Source: an uncultured Erysipelotrichaceae bacterium (GTDB lineage: Bacteria > Bacillota_I > Bacilli_A > Erysipelotrichales > Erysipelotrichaceae). Taken from it: 64,000 nt of DNA. Of this stretch, positions 26,268 to 34,968 are shown one piece after another. The stretch spans positions 1 to 64,000 of the forward strand of contig OMXA01000006.1 in assembly GCA_900314905.1 (NCBI GenBank), written 5' to 3'. The position numbers and the translations under genes are program-made. Position 1 is the stretch's first letter. Every line of letters begins with the position of its first letter. The notes beneath the pieces are model-generated. The model worked only from the letters and a program-made list of their open reading frames with translations. It was not told where the DNA came from and did no database searches.

Positions 26268-27940
26268 GCTTCATGACCGCAAAGGAAATGAAGTCTTCGG
26301 ATGCACGGAAGCCTTTTGATATCTGGAAGGGGATTTCCTGGGGAATCCTGGCTCTCTATGCGCTGTTTCTGATCTATCCGCTCATCCGTCTGCTGTTCAG
26401 CTCCATTTATGTGGATGGACATTTCACGCTGGAATATTTCGGTCAGTTCTTTGCAAAGAAGTATTACACGTCGACGATCTGGAATTCCCTGAAAGTCAGC
26501 TTCATGGTCACGCTGGTTTCCCTGGTGATCGGCGTTCCGCTGGCCTATTTCTATACGATGTACGACCTGAAGGGCAAGCGTGTCCTGCAGGTTCTGATCA
26601 TTCTCTGCAGCATGTCGGCACCGTTCATCGGGGCATATTCCTGGATCCTGCTGCTTGGCAGAAGCGGTCTGATTACCGGATGGTTCAAGAATATCGGGGT
26701 GTCGCTTCCGACGATTTACGGATTCCGGGGCATCTTTCTCGTTCAGGCTCTGCAGCTGTTTCCGCTGGTATTTCTCTATGTGTGCGGCGGTCTGAAGAAT
26801 GTGGATCAGTCGCTTCTGGAGGCATCTGAAAACCTTGGATGCACAAGCGTGAAACGATTCTTTACCGTCGTGATTCCGCTCTGCATGCCGACGATTCTCG
26901 CCAGTGCGCTGCTGGTATTCATGCGTGCATTCGCGGATTTCGGTACGCCGCTGCTGATCGGAGAAGGATATCGGACGTTTCCGGTTATCATCTATAATGC
27001 CTACTTCTCGGAAGTCGGCACGAATCACAGCTTCGGGGCAGCAGTCAGCGTGATTGCAATTGTGATCACGACCGTGATCTTCCTGCTGCAGAATTATGCC
27101 AACAGCAAGTTTCAGTTCACGATGAATGCGCTGCATCCGATTGAGCGTCACCCGGTTTCCGGAGCGAAGAGTTTCTGGATGAATTTCTTTGCCTGGGCAG
27201 TCGTGCTGATCGCATTCATGCCGCAGGTATATGTGATGTATACGTCTTTCCGGAAGACTTCCGGAAAGCTGTTCACGGATGGATATTCGCTTGATAGCTA
27301 TCGGACAGCTTTTGCTTCTGCAGACCGGGCGATTCCGAATACCTTCATCATCGGCATTGAAGCCCTGATCATCACGGTGCTGATTGCCATTCTGATTGCC
27401 TATCTGGTCGTTCGAAGAAAGAATCAGACGAATGAAGTGATCGATACGCTTTCAATGGTCCCGTATATCATTCCGGGATCCGTGATCGGCATTGCGCTGG
27501 TCATTGCCTTCAGCTCGAAGCCGCTTGTTCTGACTGGCACAGCTGTGATCATGGTCATTGCCCTGGTCATCCGCCGAATGCCGTATACGATCCGCTCTTC
27601 GGTTGCGATTCTTCAGCAGATTCCGATATCCATCGAAGAAGCAGCGATCTCGCTTGGATCTTCGAAGATGAAAGCATTCTTCGAGATTACGGTTCCGATG
27701 ATGGGAAACGGTATCCTGTCGGGTGCGATTCTGTCCTGGGTCACGATTATCACCGAGCTTTCTACGGCGATCATCCTCTATAACCTGAAGACGATCACGC
27801 TTACGCTGGAAGTTTATATCAACGTGACGAGAGGAAGCTATGGCGTCGCTGCTGCGTATGCGACGATTCTCACTGCCACGACGATCATCTCGCTCCTGTT
27901 ATTCATGAAGTTCTCGAAGAACAAGGAAATCTCATTCTGA
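26264..27940 (+). CDS. ABC importer permease, two fused transmembrane domains (FbpB type)
   Basis: A 558-residue permease with about twelve helices in two tandem six-helix domains, each with its own ATPase-coupling EAA loop (ASENLGCTSVKRFFTVVIPLC in the first half, EEAAISLGSSKMKAFFEITVPM in the second). This fused layout is characteristic of ferric iron-type importers, so one copy forms the whole channel. The start given is a GTG that overlaps the ATPase stop (GTGA); an ATG nine bases further on (26273) is an equally possible start because GAAAGG lies 12 bases before it. A strong terminator follows. Confidence 0.9.
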   Translation: MSFMTAKEMKSSDARKPFDIWKGISWGILALYALFLIYPLIRLLFSSIYVDGHFTLEYFGQFFAKKYYTSTIWNSLKVSFMVTLVSLVIGVPLAYFYTMYDLKGKRVLQVLIILCSMSAPFIGAYSWILLLGRSGLITGWFKNIGVSLPTIYGFRGIFLVQALQLFPLVFLYVCGGLKNVDQSLLEASENLGCTSVKRFFTVVIPLCMPTILASALLVFMRAFADFGTPLLIGEGYRTFPVIIYNAYFSEVGTNHSFGAAVSVIAIVITTVIFLLQNYANSKFQFTMNALHPIERHPVSGAKSFWMNFFAWAVVLIAFMPQVYVMYTSFRKTSGKLFTDGYSLDSYRTAFASADRAIPNTFIIGIEALIITVLIAILIAYLVVRRKNQTNEVIDTLSMVPYIIPGSVIGIALVIAFSSKPLVLTGTAVIMVIALVIRRMPYTIRSSVAILQQIPISIEEAAISLGSSKMKAFFEITVPMMGNGILSGAILSWVTIITELSTAIILYNLKTITLTLEVYINVTRGSYGVAAAYATILTATTIISLLLFMKFSKNKEISF

Positions 27941-27948
27941 GTTCTGAT

Positions 27949-27977
27949 GCCTCTGCTGGATGCAGGGGCTTTTTTTC
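27949..27977 (+). terminator. Terminator of the ABC importer operon
   Basis: Stem GCCTCTGC / GCAGGGGC (one G-U pair) with a short loop, followed by TTTTTTT. Confidence 0.9.
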
Positions 27978-27989
27978 TGCAGAAGCCAG

Positions 27990-28029
27990 AGAAAAAGCTG
28001 TGAATCTCATCTCTAGAGATTCACAGCTT
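27990..28029 (-). terminator. Terminator of the cyclophilin gene
   Basis: On the minus strand a perfect 14-base stem, AAGCTGTGAATCTC / GAGATTCACAGCTT, with a seven-base loop and TTTTTCTC after it, just past the cyclophilin stop. Confidence 0.88.
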
Positions 28030-28043
28030 CAGACAGGGAAGGC

Positions 28044-28517
28044 TCAGTCTTCGATGTAGACGCGCTTCATGCGCTGGGTCTTCTTCGGACGGTCGGATGC
28101 GTCGGTTTCCGTCTCCGCAATTTCGTCTACGGTTTCCATGCCTTCGACTACATGACCGAACGCAGCGTACTGGCCATCCAGATACGGTGCATCCTTGTGC
28201 ATGATGAAGAACTGGCTGGAGGCGCTGTTGGGATCCATGGTACGTGCCATGGAGATCGTTCCGCGCACATGCTTGATGGGATTTGGATATCCGTTGGAAG
28301 CGAATTCTCCCGGAATCTCTTCTTCAGATCCGCCTGCTCCGGTCCCGGTCGGATCGCCGCCCTGGATCATGAAGCCGGAAATGACCCGGTGGAAGATCAG
28401 TCCGTCGTAGAAGTGTTCTTCGACAAGCTTGCGGAAATTTGCGGCAGTAATCGGGGCATTCTTCTCATCAAGCTCGAGCTTGATGGTATGTCCATTTTCC
28501 ATTTCAATTACAATCAT
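28044..28517 (-). CDS. Cyclophilin-type peptidyl-prolyl isomerase
   Basis: A 157-residue cytosolic cyclophilin that speeds cis-trans isomerisation of prolyl bonds during protein folding. The catalytic region FYDGLIFHRVISGFMIQGGDPTGTGAGG and SMARTMDPNSASSQFFIMHKDAPYLDGQYAAFGHV contain the conserved Arg, Phe, Gln and His of the family. No signal peptide is present. AAGGAG lies eight bases before the ATG. It is transcribed alone and ended by a long hairpin terminator. Confidence 0.95.
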   Translation of the reverse strand: MIVIEMENGHTIKLELDEKNAPITAANFRKLVEEHFYDGLIFHRVISGFMIQGGDPTGTGAGGSEEEIPGEFASNGYPNPIKHVRGTISMARTMDPNSASSQFFIMHKDAPYLDGQYAAFGHVVEGMETVDEIAETETDASDRPKKTQRMKRVYIED

Positions 28518-28559
28518 CTGATTTCTCCTTGCAGGAGAATTCTATCACAGCGATCAATT

Positions 28560-29000
28560 CTATTCCATGGAATCGAGATGCACGGAGCAGACGCTCTTCA
28601 TCGCTTTCAGAAGCTTCATCAGTTCTTCCGGACCGCAGGACATGGAACTGATATCAAGCGCGAGCAGAACGCTTGCTTTGCCTGCTACTGGCAGTGACTG
28701 CGAGATTGTAAGGACACTGCCGCCATGTTCGCTGACCGCAGTCAGGACCTCGGAAAGACTGCCCGCCTCATGCCTGAGCAGCAGGGAAAAGACTGCCTTG
28801 CGGGTAGAACTGAGATCCTCTTCTGCCCGGTAGACGGAGTCCTTGTATTTATAGAAGGTGCTGCGGGAGATGCCGGCCTTCTTAACAGCTTCCGTGACGC
28901 TGGAAACTTCATGCGAAGCAAGCAGTTCCCTTGCCTTGATCACCTGGTCCAGGTAATCCGGCAGTATTTTTCTGGAAACAATCAGAAAATCTTTTTCCAT
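28560..29000 (-). CDS. pheB: ACT-domain protein PheB-like (UPF0735)
   Basis: A 146-residue protein with an N-terminal helix-turn-helix-like part (SSVTEAVKKAGISRSTFYKYKDSVY) and a C-terminal ACT domain (about 70-146) that would bind an amino acid. This is the UPF0735/PheB group, often next to hom or thrB in Firmicutes and named for an old link with phenylalanine metabolism; the true role is not established. Its start overlaps the end of thrB by 19 bases, making it the last gene of thrC-thrB-pheB, where a threonine-sensing role would be logical. Confidence 0.85.
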   Translation of the reverse strand: MEKDFLIVSRKILPDYLDQVIKARELLASHEVSSVTEAVKKAGISRSTFYKYKDSVYRAEEDLSSTRKAVFSLLLRHEAGSLSEVLTAVSEHGGSVLTISQSLPVAGKASVLLALDISSMSCGPEELMKLLKAMKSVCSVHLDSME

Positions 29001-29860
29001 GTTCCTTCCTCGAGATATTCTGCGCCATGATGAGCGGCCTGAAGCGGCAGGACGTTCCAGTGCTCCGGGAATGCAGAGATCCTGCGGATCGCATCTTCGC
29101 TGAGCGATCTTCTGCTGATGAGCAGGCAGGCAGAACCGGAGCCGCTGATCAGGAGCCTGCCATCCGTATCTGCCTCGGCAAGTTCCCGTAATTCGTCAAA
29201 GTGAGGAATCAGCGTGCTGCGGTATGGTTCATGAAGCTGATCCCGGGCTGCTTCTTTCAGAAGCTCGAGATCGCCTGTGCGGAATGCTTCTGTGAGAAGA
29301 ACCGCATGGGCGGAATTGCCTGCGGCGGTGCTTCTGGAATACGTATCCGGAAGAATCGAACGTGCTTCGTGCGTGGACACTTCAAAGTCCGGAATCAGAA
29401 CCGCGAATCGGAAGGATTCGGAAAGCGGAAGCTTGCGGGAGAGATAGTGGCCGCTGCTTCGGATCATGCATGCAGTCAGACCGCCGTAAATACAAGGCGC
29501 CGCATTGTCAGGATGTCCTTCCATTTCTGCGGATAATTCGAAAAGCTGGTCGGAAGTGATCGGAACTCCGAGCAGTCTGGCAGCGGTCATGCCGCCGACG
29601 ATCATCGCAGCGCTTGAGCCAAGACCGCGGGAGGATGGAATGCTGCAGTCAAAACGGACGCGGAGATTCGTTCCGCCGGCTTTGCGGAAGGCTCTGATGA
29701 AGAGGTTATCGGGATTGCAGAATCTGGGTTCGGTATTCTCGAGGATCAGTTCTCCGGAAGGTTCGATTTCAAACGTATTGTATAAGGTCAATGCCAGGCC
29801 GAGGCAGTCGAAGCCGGGGCCGAGGTTGGCACTTGTTGCAGGAACGCGGAACTTAATCAT
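28982..29860 (-). CDS. thrB: Homoserine kinase
   Basis: ThrB phosphorylates homoserine with ATP, the step before threonine synthase. The 292-residue GHMP-kinase has the N-terminal motif VPATSANLGPGFDCLGLAL, the ATP-binding PSSRGLGSSAA loop and the C-terminal GSGSA motif. ATG 29860 is supported by GGAGGAAC upstream and by the family N-terminus. The gene overlaps the thrC end by eight bases and pheB by 19, so it is in the middle of a coupled operon. Confidence 0.95.
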   Translation of the reverse strand: MIKFRVPATSANLGPGFDCLGLALTLYNTFEIEPSGELILENTEPRFCNPDNLFIRAFRKAGGTNLRVRFDCSIPSSRGLGSSAAMIVGGMTAARLLGVPITSDQLFELSAEMEGHPDNAAPCIYGGLTACMIRSSGHYLSRKLPLSESFRFAVLIPDFEVSTHEARSILPDTYSRSTAAGNSAHAVLLTEAFRTGDLELLKEAARDQLHEPYRSTLIPHFDELRELAEADTDGRLLISGSGSACLLISRRSLSEDAIRRISAFPEHWNVLPLQAAHHGAEYLEEGTWKKIF

Positions 29861-31334
29861 GAGAGAGTTCCTCCATGCGTTTCCGGATGAAGGCGATGCC
29901 ATCCTGATTCTCAATCACGGTATTAAACCGGATCGGAAGATTTCTCAGCTCCGCCAGGCCCTCCGGAATCTCGGTGCTGCTGATTGCAGAAAGCTTCTGC
30001 ATGGCATCGAACGGATCTGCCGGGCTTTCCGCAGAAATGCAGTTCAGGACGTCTGCTGCGAATTTATACGGGCTGGCAGTAGAAAGCACAATGCATGGAG
30101 TCTGATCGCCGGTTTCTTTCTGATATTCATGCATGGCATGATATGCGATGGCAGTATGCGGATCAATCAGCTGATGCTCGGTTTCAAACAGAGTTCTGAT
30201 TTCTTCGCGGCAGGATTCTTCGTCGGTCCAGCAGCCGGCAAAGACAGTCCGGATGTGCGCCAGCATCTCTTTCGGAATGGTGTAGCTTCCTTCTTGCTGC
30301 AGATGCTCCATGCACGAGCGGACGAAGGCATCGTCCCTGCTTTCCAGATAGAGCAGGCGTTCCAGGTTGCTGGAAATCAGAATGTCCATTGAGGGGGACA
30401 TCGTCAGATGGAACGGACGATGAATCGAATAAGTACCGGTATTCAGAAAATCAGTGAGTACATGATTGGAGTTGCTGGCACAGATGAGCCTGGAAACCGG
30501 GAGCCCCATCTGCCGGGCAAGATATCCTGCCAGGATATCTCCGAAGTTTCCGGTCGGAACGGAAAAGTTCACCGGATCGCCAGCATTGACTGCACCTTCA
30601 GCAACGAGCTTTGCATAGGAAGTGAAATAGTAGACGACCTGCGGAGCGAGCCGGCCGATGTTGATGGAATTGGCACTGGAAATCGTCACATGATGGCAGG
30701 CTTTCAGGACTTCTTCACTGCGGCAGGCTGTCTTTACCATGCGCTGGCAGTCGTCGAAGTTTCCTTTCACCGCAGCGACCATGATGTTTCTGCCGCGGCT
30801 TGTCTGCATCTGCAGCTTCTGGATCTTGGAGACGCCGTCAGAAGGATAGAAGACCGTGATTGCGGTATGGGGAACATCCGCAAATCCGGAGAGGGCTGCT
30901 TTGCCAGTATCCCCGCTGGTTGCTGTGAGGATGGCGATGGTGTCATCACGTCCTTCTTCGGCATATGCTTCTGATAGCAGATGCGGCAGGATGGTCAGCG
31001 CGATGTCCTTGAAGGCGCTGGTTGGGCCGTGCCAGAGTTCCATGAGCCAGCCATCGCTGATTCTTCTGAGCGGAACGATTTCCGGACTGGTGAATCGGGA
31101 ATCATAAGCACTTAGGACAGAGCGTCTGATTGCGGCGCTGGAATAGCCGTCCAGAAGAACGGAAAGAACTTTCTCTGCAGTTTCCTGATATGTTCTGTTC
31201 AGGTAGTCTTCCGGTTTCAGAAGAGAAAGCGGCTCGGAAGGAACGAAAAGGCCGCCGTCTTCGGCTAATCCGTTCAGGACTGCTTCCTGCGGGGTGACAG
31301 AAGTGCTGGGGTTTCTGGTGCTCTGATATCTCAT
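29853..31334 (-). CDS. thrC: Threonine synthase
   Basis: ThrC converts O-phosphohomoserine to threonine with pyridoxal phosphate. The 493-residue protein is of the longer (about 450-500) bacterial/yeast class, starts with MRYQSTRNPSTSVTPQEAVLNGLAEDGGLFVP and holds the PLP lysine in GPTSAFKDIALT; the phosphate-binding loop is SVPTGNFGDILAGY. ATG 31334 follows CAAGGAGAATTCAG; an upstream extension is leader sequence. It leads the minus-strand threonine operon, divergent from hom-lysC-asd, so both arms share one control region. Confidence 0.95.
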   Translation of the reverse strand: MRYQSTRNPSTSVTPQEAVLNGLAEDGGLFVPSEPLSLLKPEDYLNRTYQETAEKVLSVLLDGYSSAAIRRSVLSAYDSRFTSPEIVPLRRISDGWLMELWHGPTSAFKDIALTILPHLLSEAYAEEGRDDTIAILTATSGDTGKAALSGFADVPHTAITVFYPSDGVSKIQKLQMQTSRGRNIMVAAVKGNFDDCQRMVKTACRSEEVLKACHHVTISSANSINIGRLAPQVVYYFTSYAKLVAEGAVNAGDPVNFSVPTGNFGDILAGYLARQMGLPVSRLICASNSNHVLTDFLNTGTYSIHRPFHLTMSPSMDILISSNLERLLYLESRDDAFVRSCMEHLQQEGSYTIPKEMLAHIRTVFAGCWTDEESCREEIRTLFETEHQLIDPHTAIAYHAMHEYQKETGDQTPCIVLSTASPYKFAADVLNCISAESPADPFDAMQKLSAISSTEIPEGLAELRNLPIRFNTVIENQDGIAFIRKRMEELSHD

Positions 31335-31347
31335 GTCTGAATTCTCC

Positions 31348-31376
31348 TTGAAGGGATAACTCCTGTATGATACTAT
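31348..31376 (+). promoter_or_regulatory. hom-lysC-asd promoter
   Basis: TTGAAG (31348-31353) and TACTAT (31371-31376) with a 17-base spacer, overlapping the thrC promoter on the other strand. Confidence 0.6.
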
Positions 31377-31395
31377 GTTTGTGTTTTGGATACAA
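31367..31395 (-). promoter_or_regulatory. thrC-thrB-pheB promoter
   Basis: On the minus strand TTGTAT (31390-31395) and TATCAT (31367-31372) with a 17-base spacer, face to face with the hom promoter. Confidence 0.6.
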
Positions 31396-31396
31396 C

Positions 31397-31415
31397 TGTA
31401 TTCCATATGAATACA
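31397..31415. promoter_or_regulatory. Palindromic operator candidate between thrC and hom
   Basis: TGTATTC-CATAT-GAATACA is a perfect 7-5-7 inverted repeat. It lies just upstream of the thrC -35 box and downstream of the hom start point, so one bound regulator could affect both operons. Confidence 0.6.
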
Positions 31416-31438
31416 TCTGTGATAGTCAGGAGACAGAT

Positions 31439-32587
31439 ATGAAGATCGGATTGCTCGGACATGGAGTGGTAGGAAGCGGCGTAACGGAGATCATTGATCA
31501 GGGAACGGCCGCAGAGGTCAGGAATCTTGAGATTGCCAGGATTCTGGTTCGCACGCAGCATGAAGTGACAGAGGCGCGCATTACAACAGAGGCATCAGAG
31601 ATTCTGGAGGATCCTGAAATAGATGTGATTGCAGAATGCATGGGCGGGCTGGAACCGGCTCATACCTATGTGAGGACAGCACTGGAACATGGCAAGTCCG
31701 TGGTGTCTTCCAATAAGAAGATGCTTGCGGCTTATTACGGCGAACTGATGGAGATCGCAGCGAAGAATCATGTGATGCTCCGGATGGAAGCTGCAGTCGG
31801 TGGCGGCATTCCGTGGATGGAGAATCTGATGCGGATCCGCAGAATCGAGCCGATCGAATCATTCCGCGGTATTTTCAACGGGACAACGAACTATATTCTT
31901 TCGGTGATGAAGGAAGAGCAGAAAGAGTTCGGAGAGATGCTGAAGGAAGCCCAGGCGGCCGGATATGCAGAGCGCGATCCCGGGGATGATATCGATGGTG
32001 CTGATGTCCGCAGCAAGGTGATGCTGACTTGTGCGCAGGCATTTGATGCCCTGGTGGATCCGTCTGAGATTGTGACATACGGAATCCGGAATATCCGCCG
32101 GGAAGATCTGCTTCAGGCAGAAAAGATAAACCGGACGATCAAGCTGATCGGACAGGCAGAGGATCGTGGGGATTCGGTCATGGCGATGGTGATGCCGGTC
32201 ATGGTGAAGGACAGCGATTATCTGAGCAGGATTCCATCCAATCTGAATGGCATCGAATCCCTCAGCCGGACGCTAGGCAAGGCAGGATTTACCGGACAGG
32301 GGGCTGGCAGTCTGCCGACGGCGCATGCGATGGTGCAGGATCTGATTGATGTTTCAGAGGGAAACAGAGAAGGTTTACGCTCTTTCAGGAAGAAGCCTCT
32401 GGATCTAAGCGAAAAAGAAGGAATCTACTATATCAGAACGGCAGTTCCGGAAGTGTTCGGGGAAGTGGTTTCCGAGAAGCTGGATTCCGGCTGCCTTCTG
32501 ACAGAAAAGGTGGCGTGGAGGGATCTGGAAGCGCTGCTGAAGAGAGCAGAGGATCCTGATCTGTTTCTTGCGGAGGTGCAGGCATGA
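31439..32587 (+). CDS. hom: Homoserine dehydrogenase without ACT domain
   Basis: Hom reduces aspartate semialdehyde to homoserine with NAD(P)H. The 382-residue protein has the N-terminal Rossmann motif GLLGHGVVGSGV, the catalytic region FRGIFNGTTNYILS and the substrate segment AAGYAERDPGDDIDGADVRSK with the catalytic Lys. Typical Firmicutes Hom proteins are about 400-430 residues with a C-terminal ACT domain for threonine feedback; here the last part is short and no ACT domain is seen, so control may rest on gene expression or the separate PheB ACT protein. ATG 31439 follows CAGGAGAC; the stop overlaps lysC (ATGA). Confidence 0.94.
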   Translation: MKIGLLGHGVVGSGVTEIIDQGTAAEVRNLEIARILVRTQHEVTEARITTEASEILEDPEIDVIAECMGGLEPAHTYVRTALEHGKSVVSSNKKMLAAYYGELMEIAAKNHVMLRMEAAVGGGIPWMENLMRIRRIEPIESFRGIFNGTTNYILSVMKEEQKEFGEMLKEAQAAGYAERDPGDDIDGADVRSKVMLTCAQAFDALVDPSEIVTYGIRNIRREDLLQAEKINRTIKLIGQAEDRGDSVMAMVMPVMVKDSDYLSRIPSNLNGIESLSRTLGKAGFTGQGAGSLPTAHAMVQDLIDVSEGNREGLRSFRKKPLDLSEKEGIYYIRTAVPEVFGEVVSEKLDSGCLLTEKVAWRDLEALLKRAEDPDLFLAEVQA

Positions 32588-33918
32588 TCAAGGTAGCGAA
32601 ATTCGGCGGCTCTTCAGTTGCGAATGCGGAGCAGTTCCGGAAGGTGAAGCAGATTGTGCTGTCAGATCCTTCCCGGAAGTTCATTGTGAGCAGCGCGTGC
32701 GGAAAGTCTTCTTCGAAGGATCACAAGGTGACGGATCTGCTTTATCTCTGCGAAGCACATGTGCGGTTCGGGGTTTCGTATGAATCTATCTTTTCGCAGA
32801 TTGAGGAAAAGTATTACCAGATCCGGGAAGATCTCGGCCTCAGAATTGATCTGGAAAAAGAGTTTGCGGCGATTCGTTCCTATATGAAGAAAGGAATGTC
32901 TACGGACTATCTGGTCAGCCGGGGAGAGTATCTGACCAGCAAGTGCCTGGCGGAGTTTCTTGGGTATGAATTCGTGGATGCCGCAGATGTGATCGCATTC
33001 CGCTACAATGGCGACATCGATCTGCAGCGGACCGGACAGCTTCTGGAAGAGAAGTCTGATGGGCAGGGCATGGTGATTCCGGGATTCTACGGGAGTCTGC
33101 CCAACGGCACGATCAAGGTCATGAGCCGAGGCGGCTCGGATATCACGGGTTCCGTGATTGCCAATGTGATGGATGCGGATGTGTATGAGAACTGGACCGA
33201 TGTGAGCGGGTTCTATGTGACGGATCCGAAGATCGTTGAGAATCCGGTTTCCATTCCTCGTCTGAATTACAACGAGCTTCGCGAGATGAGCTACATGGGT
33301 GCCAATGTGCTGCATGATGATGCAGTGTTTCCGGTGAAGTCGAAGAATATACCGATCAATATCCGGAATACGAATGAACCGGATAATCCCGGAACGATGA
33401 TTCTGAATGACTGCACCGAGCTGGACCGGAGTGATCCGCCGCATGCCATCACCGGCATCACCGGCAGAAAAGACTATACTTCCATCACGATTGTGAAGAA
33501 TCATTCGTCGGCGGAAGTCGGATTTCTCAGGAAGATGCTGCAGGCGTTTGAAGATTATCATGTCAGTATTGAAGAAGTTCCGACCACTGTTGATACGTTC
33601 TCGGTGCTGGTCAGCTCGGAGGCAGTTCAGAATTGTCTGTATGATATCGTCGGCAGGCTGAAAGAGGAGCTGCATCCGGAGGATATCAGAATTGAAGAAC
33701 ATCTTGCGCTGGTCGCAGTGGTCGGCAGGGCGATGAAAGAGCAGCCTGGCATGTCCGGAAGGCTGCTGTCAGAGTTCGGCCATAACAAGATCAATATCAA
33801 GACGATCAGCCAGAGCTCAGATGAGCTCTGCATTGTGGTCGGGGTCATGAATCGGGATTTTGAGAAGGCAATCCAGTGCATCTACCGGAAATTCATTGCG
33901 GAAGAGAGGACTCGCTGA
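32584..33918 (+). CDS. lysC: Aspartate kinase
   Basis: Aspartokinase phosphorylates aspartate as the first step toward lysine, threonine and methionine. The 444-residue protein has KFGGSSVANAEQF at the N-terminus, the catalytic MSRGGSDITGSVIANVMDADVYENWTDVSG region, and two ACT modules (about 300-444, from SITIVKNHSS) that normally bind the inhibitory amino acid. It overlaps hom by four bases and asd by one base. Its place with hom and asd suggests a threonine- or methionine-controlled isoenzyme, but the effector cannot be read from sequence. Confidence 0.95.
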   Translation: MIKVAKFGGSSVANAEQFRKVKQIVLSDPSRKFIVSSACGKSSSKDHKVTDLLYLCEAHVRFGVSYESIFSQIEEKYYQIREDLGLRIDLEKEFAAIRSYMKKGMSTDYLVSRGEYLTSKCLAEFLGYEFVDAADVIAFRYNGDIDLQRTGQLLEEKSDGQGMVIPGFYGSLPNGTIKVMSRGGSDITGSVIANVMDADVYENWTDVSGFYVTDPKIVENPVSIPRLNYNELREMSYMGANVLHDDAVFPVKSKNIPINIRNTNEPDNPGTMILNDCTELDRSDPPHAITGITGRKDYTSITIVKNHSSAEVGFLRKMLQAFEDYHVSIEEVPTTVDTFSVLVSSEAVQNCLYDIVGRLKEELHPEDIRIEEHLALVAVVGRAMKEQPGMSGRLLSEFGHNKINIKTISQSSDELCIVVGVMNRDFEKAIQCIYRKFIAEERTR

Positions 33919-34901
33919 TGAGAATCGGAATACTCGGGGCAACAGGTGCCGTTGGGCGCCAGATGATGGAATGTCTGGAGGAGCAGCAGATCATTCCGGA
34001 TGAGCTGGTATTGCTGGCCAGCCCGAGAAGCGAAGGGAAGATTCTGCCCTTTGCGAAAAAGCAGCTGACGGTACATGCAGTCAGAGAAGAATGGTTTGAG
34101 GGACTGGATTATGTGCTGGGGGCGGTCGATGCCGATACGTCAAAGAAATGGGCACCGGCAATCAGAAAGAGCGGGGCGGTATATATCGATAATTCCAGTG
34201 CGTTCCGTCTGGAAGAGGATATTCCGCTGGTGATTCCGGAAATCAACGGTTCTGATGCGCTGAATCATCATGGCATCATAGCGAATCCGAACTGCAGCAC
34301 GATCATTACGCTGATGGCAGTTGCGCCGATTCACCGGATCAGTCCGATCCGCAAGCTGATTGCATCGACTTATCAGGCGGTTTCCGGAGCTGGCATGCAT
34401 GGAATCGAGGAACTGGAACAGGAAGTGAAGGATCTGGCGGAAGGAAAAGAAGTGAAGCCTTCGGTATTCCCTGCCCAGATTGCGTATAACTGCATTCCGT
34501 GGATCGGCAGCGGGAAGGAAGAGGGATACACGAGCGAAGAACTGAAGATGCGCAATGAAGGCAGGAAGATTCTGCATAATCCGGATATGAAAGTGACCTG
34601 CACCTGTGTCAGGGTGCCGGTATATCGTTCTCATTCGATTTCGGTGAGCGTGGCGTGCGAAGAACCGGTTTCCGTTGAGGCTGCTGCCGAGGCAATTTCC
34701 CGGTTTGATGGAGATGTCTATCTTGAAGACGGCTATCCGATGCCGCTGGATACCTCTGGCCAGGATCGCGTGTATGTCGGACGGCTGAGGCCGGATATGG
34801 TATTTGACGGCGGGCTTTCGCTGTTCTGCTGCGGAGATCAGATCCGCAAAGGAGCGGCGGCAAATGCGGTTTCGATTCTTGCCTATCTCCTGGCACATTG
34901 A
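33918..34901 (+). CDS. asd: Aspartate-semialdehyde dehydrogenase
   Basis: Asd reduces aspartyl phosphate to aspartate semialdehyde with NADPH. The 328-residue protein starts with RIGILGATGAVGRQMM (NADP fold), carries the catalytic Cys126 in NPNCST and the catalytic His in RVPVYRSHSISV. The ATG overlaps the lysC stop (TGATG), which fixes the start at 33918. It completes the hom-lysC-asd operon that supplies homoserine to the divergent thrBC arm. Confidence 0.96.
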   Translation: MRIGILGATGAVGRQMMECLEEQQIIPDELVLLASPRSEGKILPFAKKQLTVHAVREEWFEGLDYVLGAVDADTSKKWAPAIRKSGAVYIDNSSAFRLEEDIPLVIPEINGSDALNHHGIIANPNCSTIITLMAVAPIHRISPIRKLIASTYQAVSGAGMHGIEELEQEVKDLAEGKEVKPSVFPAQIAYNCIPWIGSGKEEGYTSEELKMRNEGRKILHNPDMKVTCTCVRVPVYRSHSISVSVACEEPVSVEAAAEAISRFDGDVYLEDGYPMPLDTSGQDRVYVGRLRPDMVFDGGLSLFCCGDQIRKGAAANAVSILAYLLAH

Positions 34902-34935
34902 GACCGGAAAAGCGCTGTTTTCTGTTTCGGCCTTG

Positions 34936-34944
34936 TGCTAGAAT
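34936..34944 (+). promoter_or_regulatory. Extended -10 promoter of the following gene
   Basis: TGCTAGAAT (TGn plus TAGAAT at 34939-34944), 24 bases before the ATG at 34969; no clear -35. Confidence 0.5.
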
Positions 34945-34968
34945 GTCTTGCATAGAGAGGTTGATGAT

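Noticed and set aside
31335..31438. A T-box or amino acid riboswitch before hom or thrC
   Set aside because: The 104-base region is too short and only a palindrome and two promoters are visible; no terminator/antiterminator pair.
32662..33702. A 346-codon minus-strand frame opposite lysC
   Set aside because: Antisense of aspartokinase with no domain signature; the GC-rich codon pattern of lysC opens the opposite frame.
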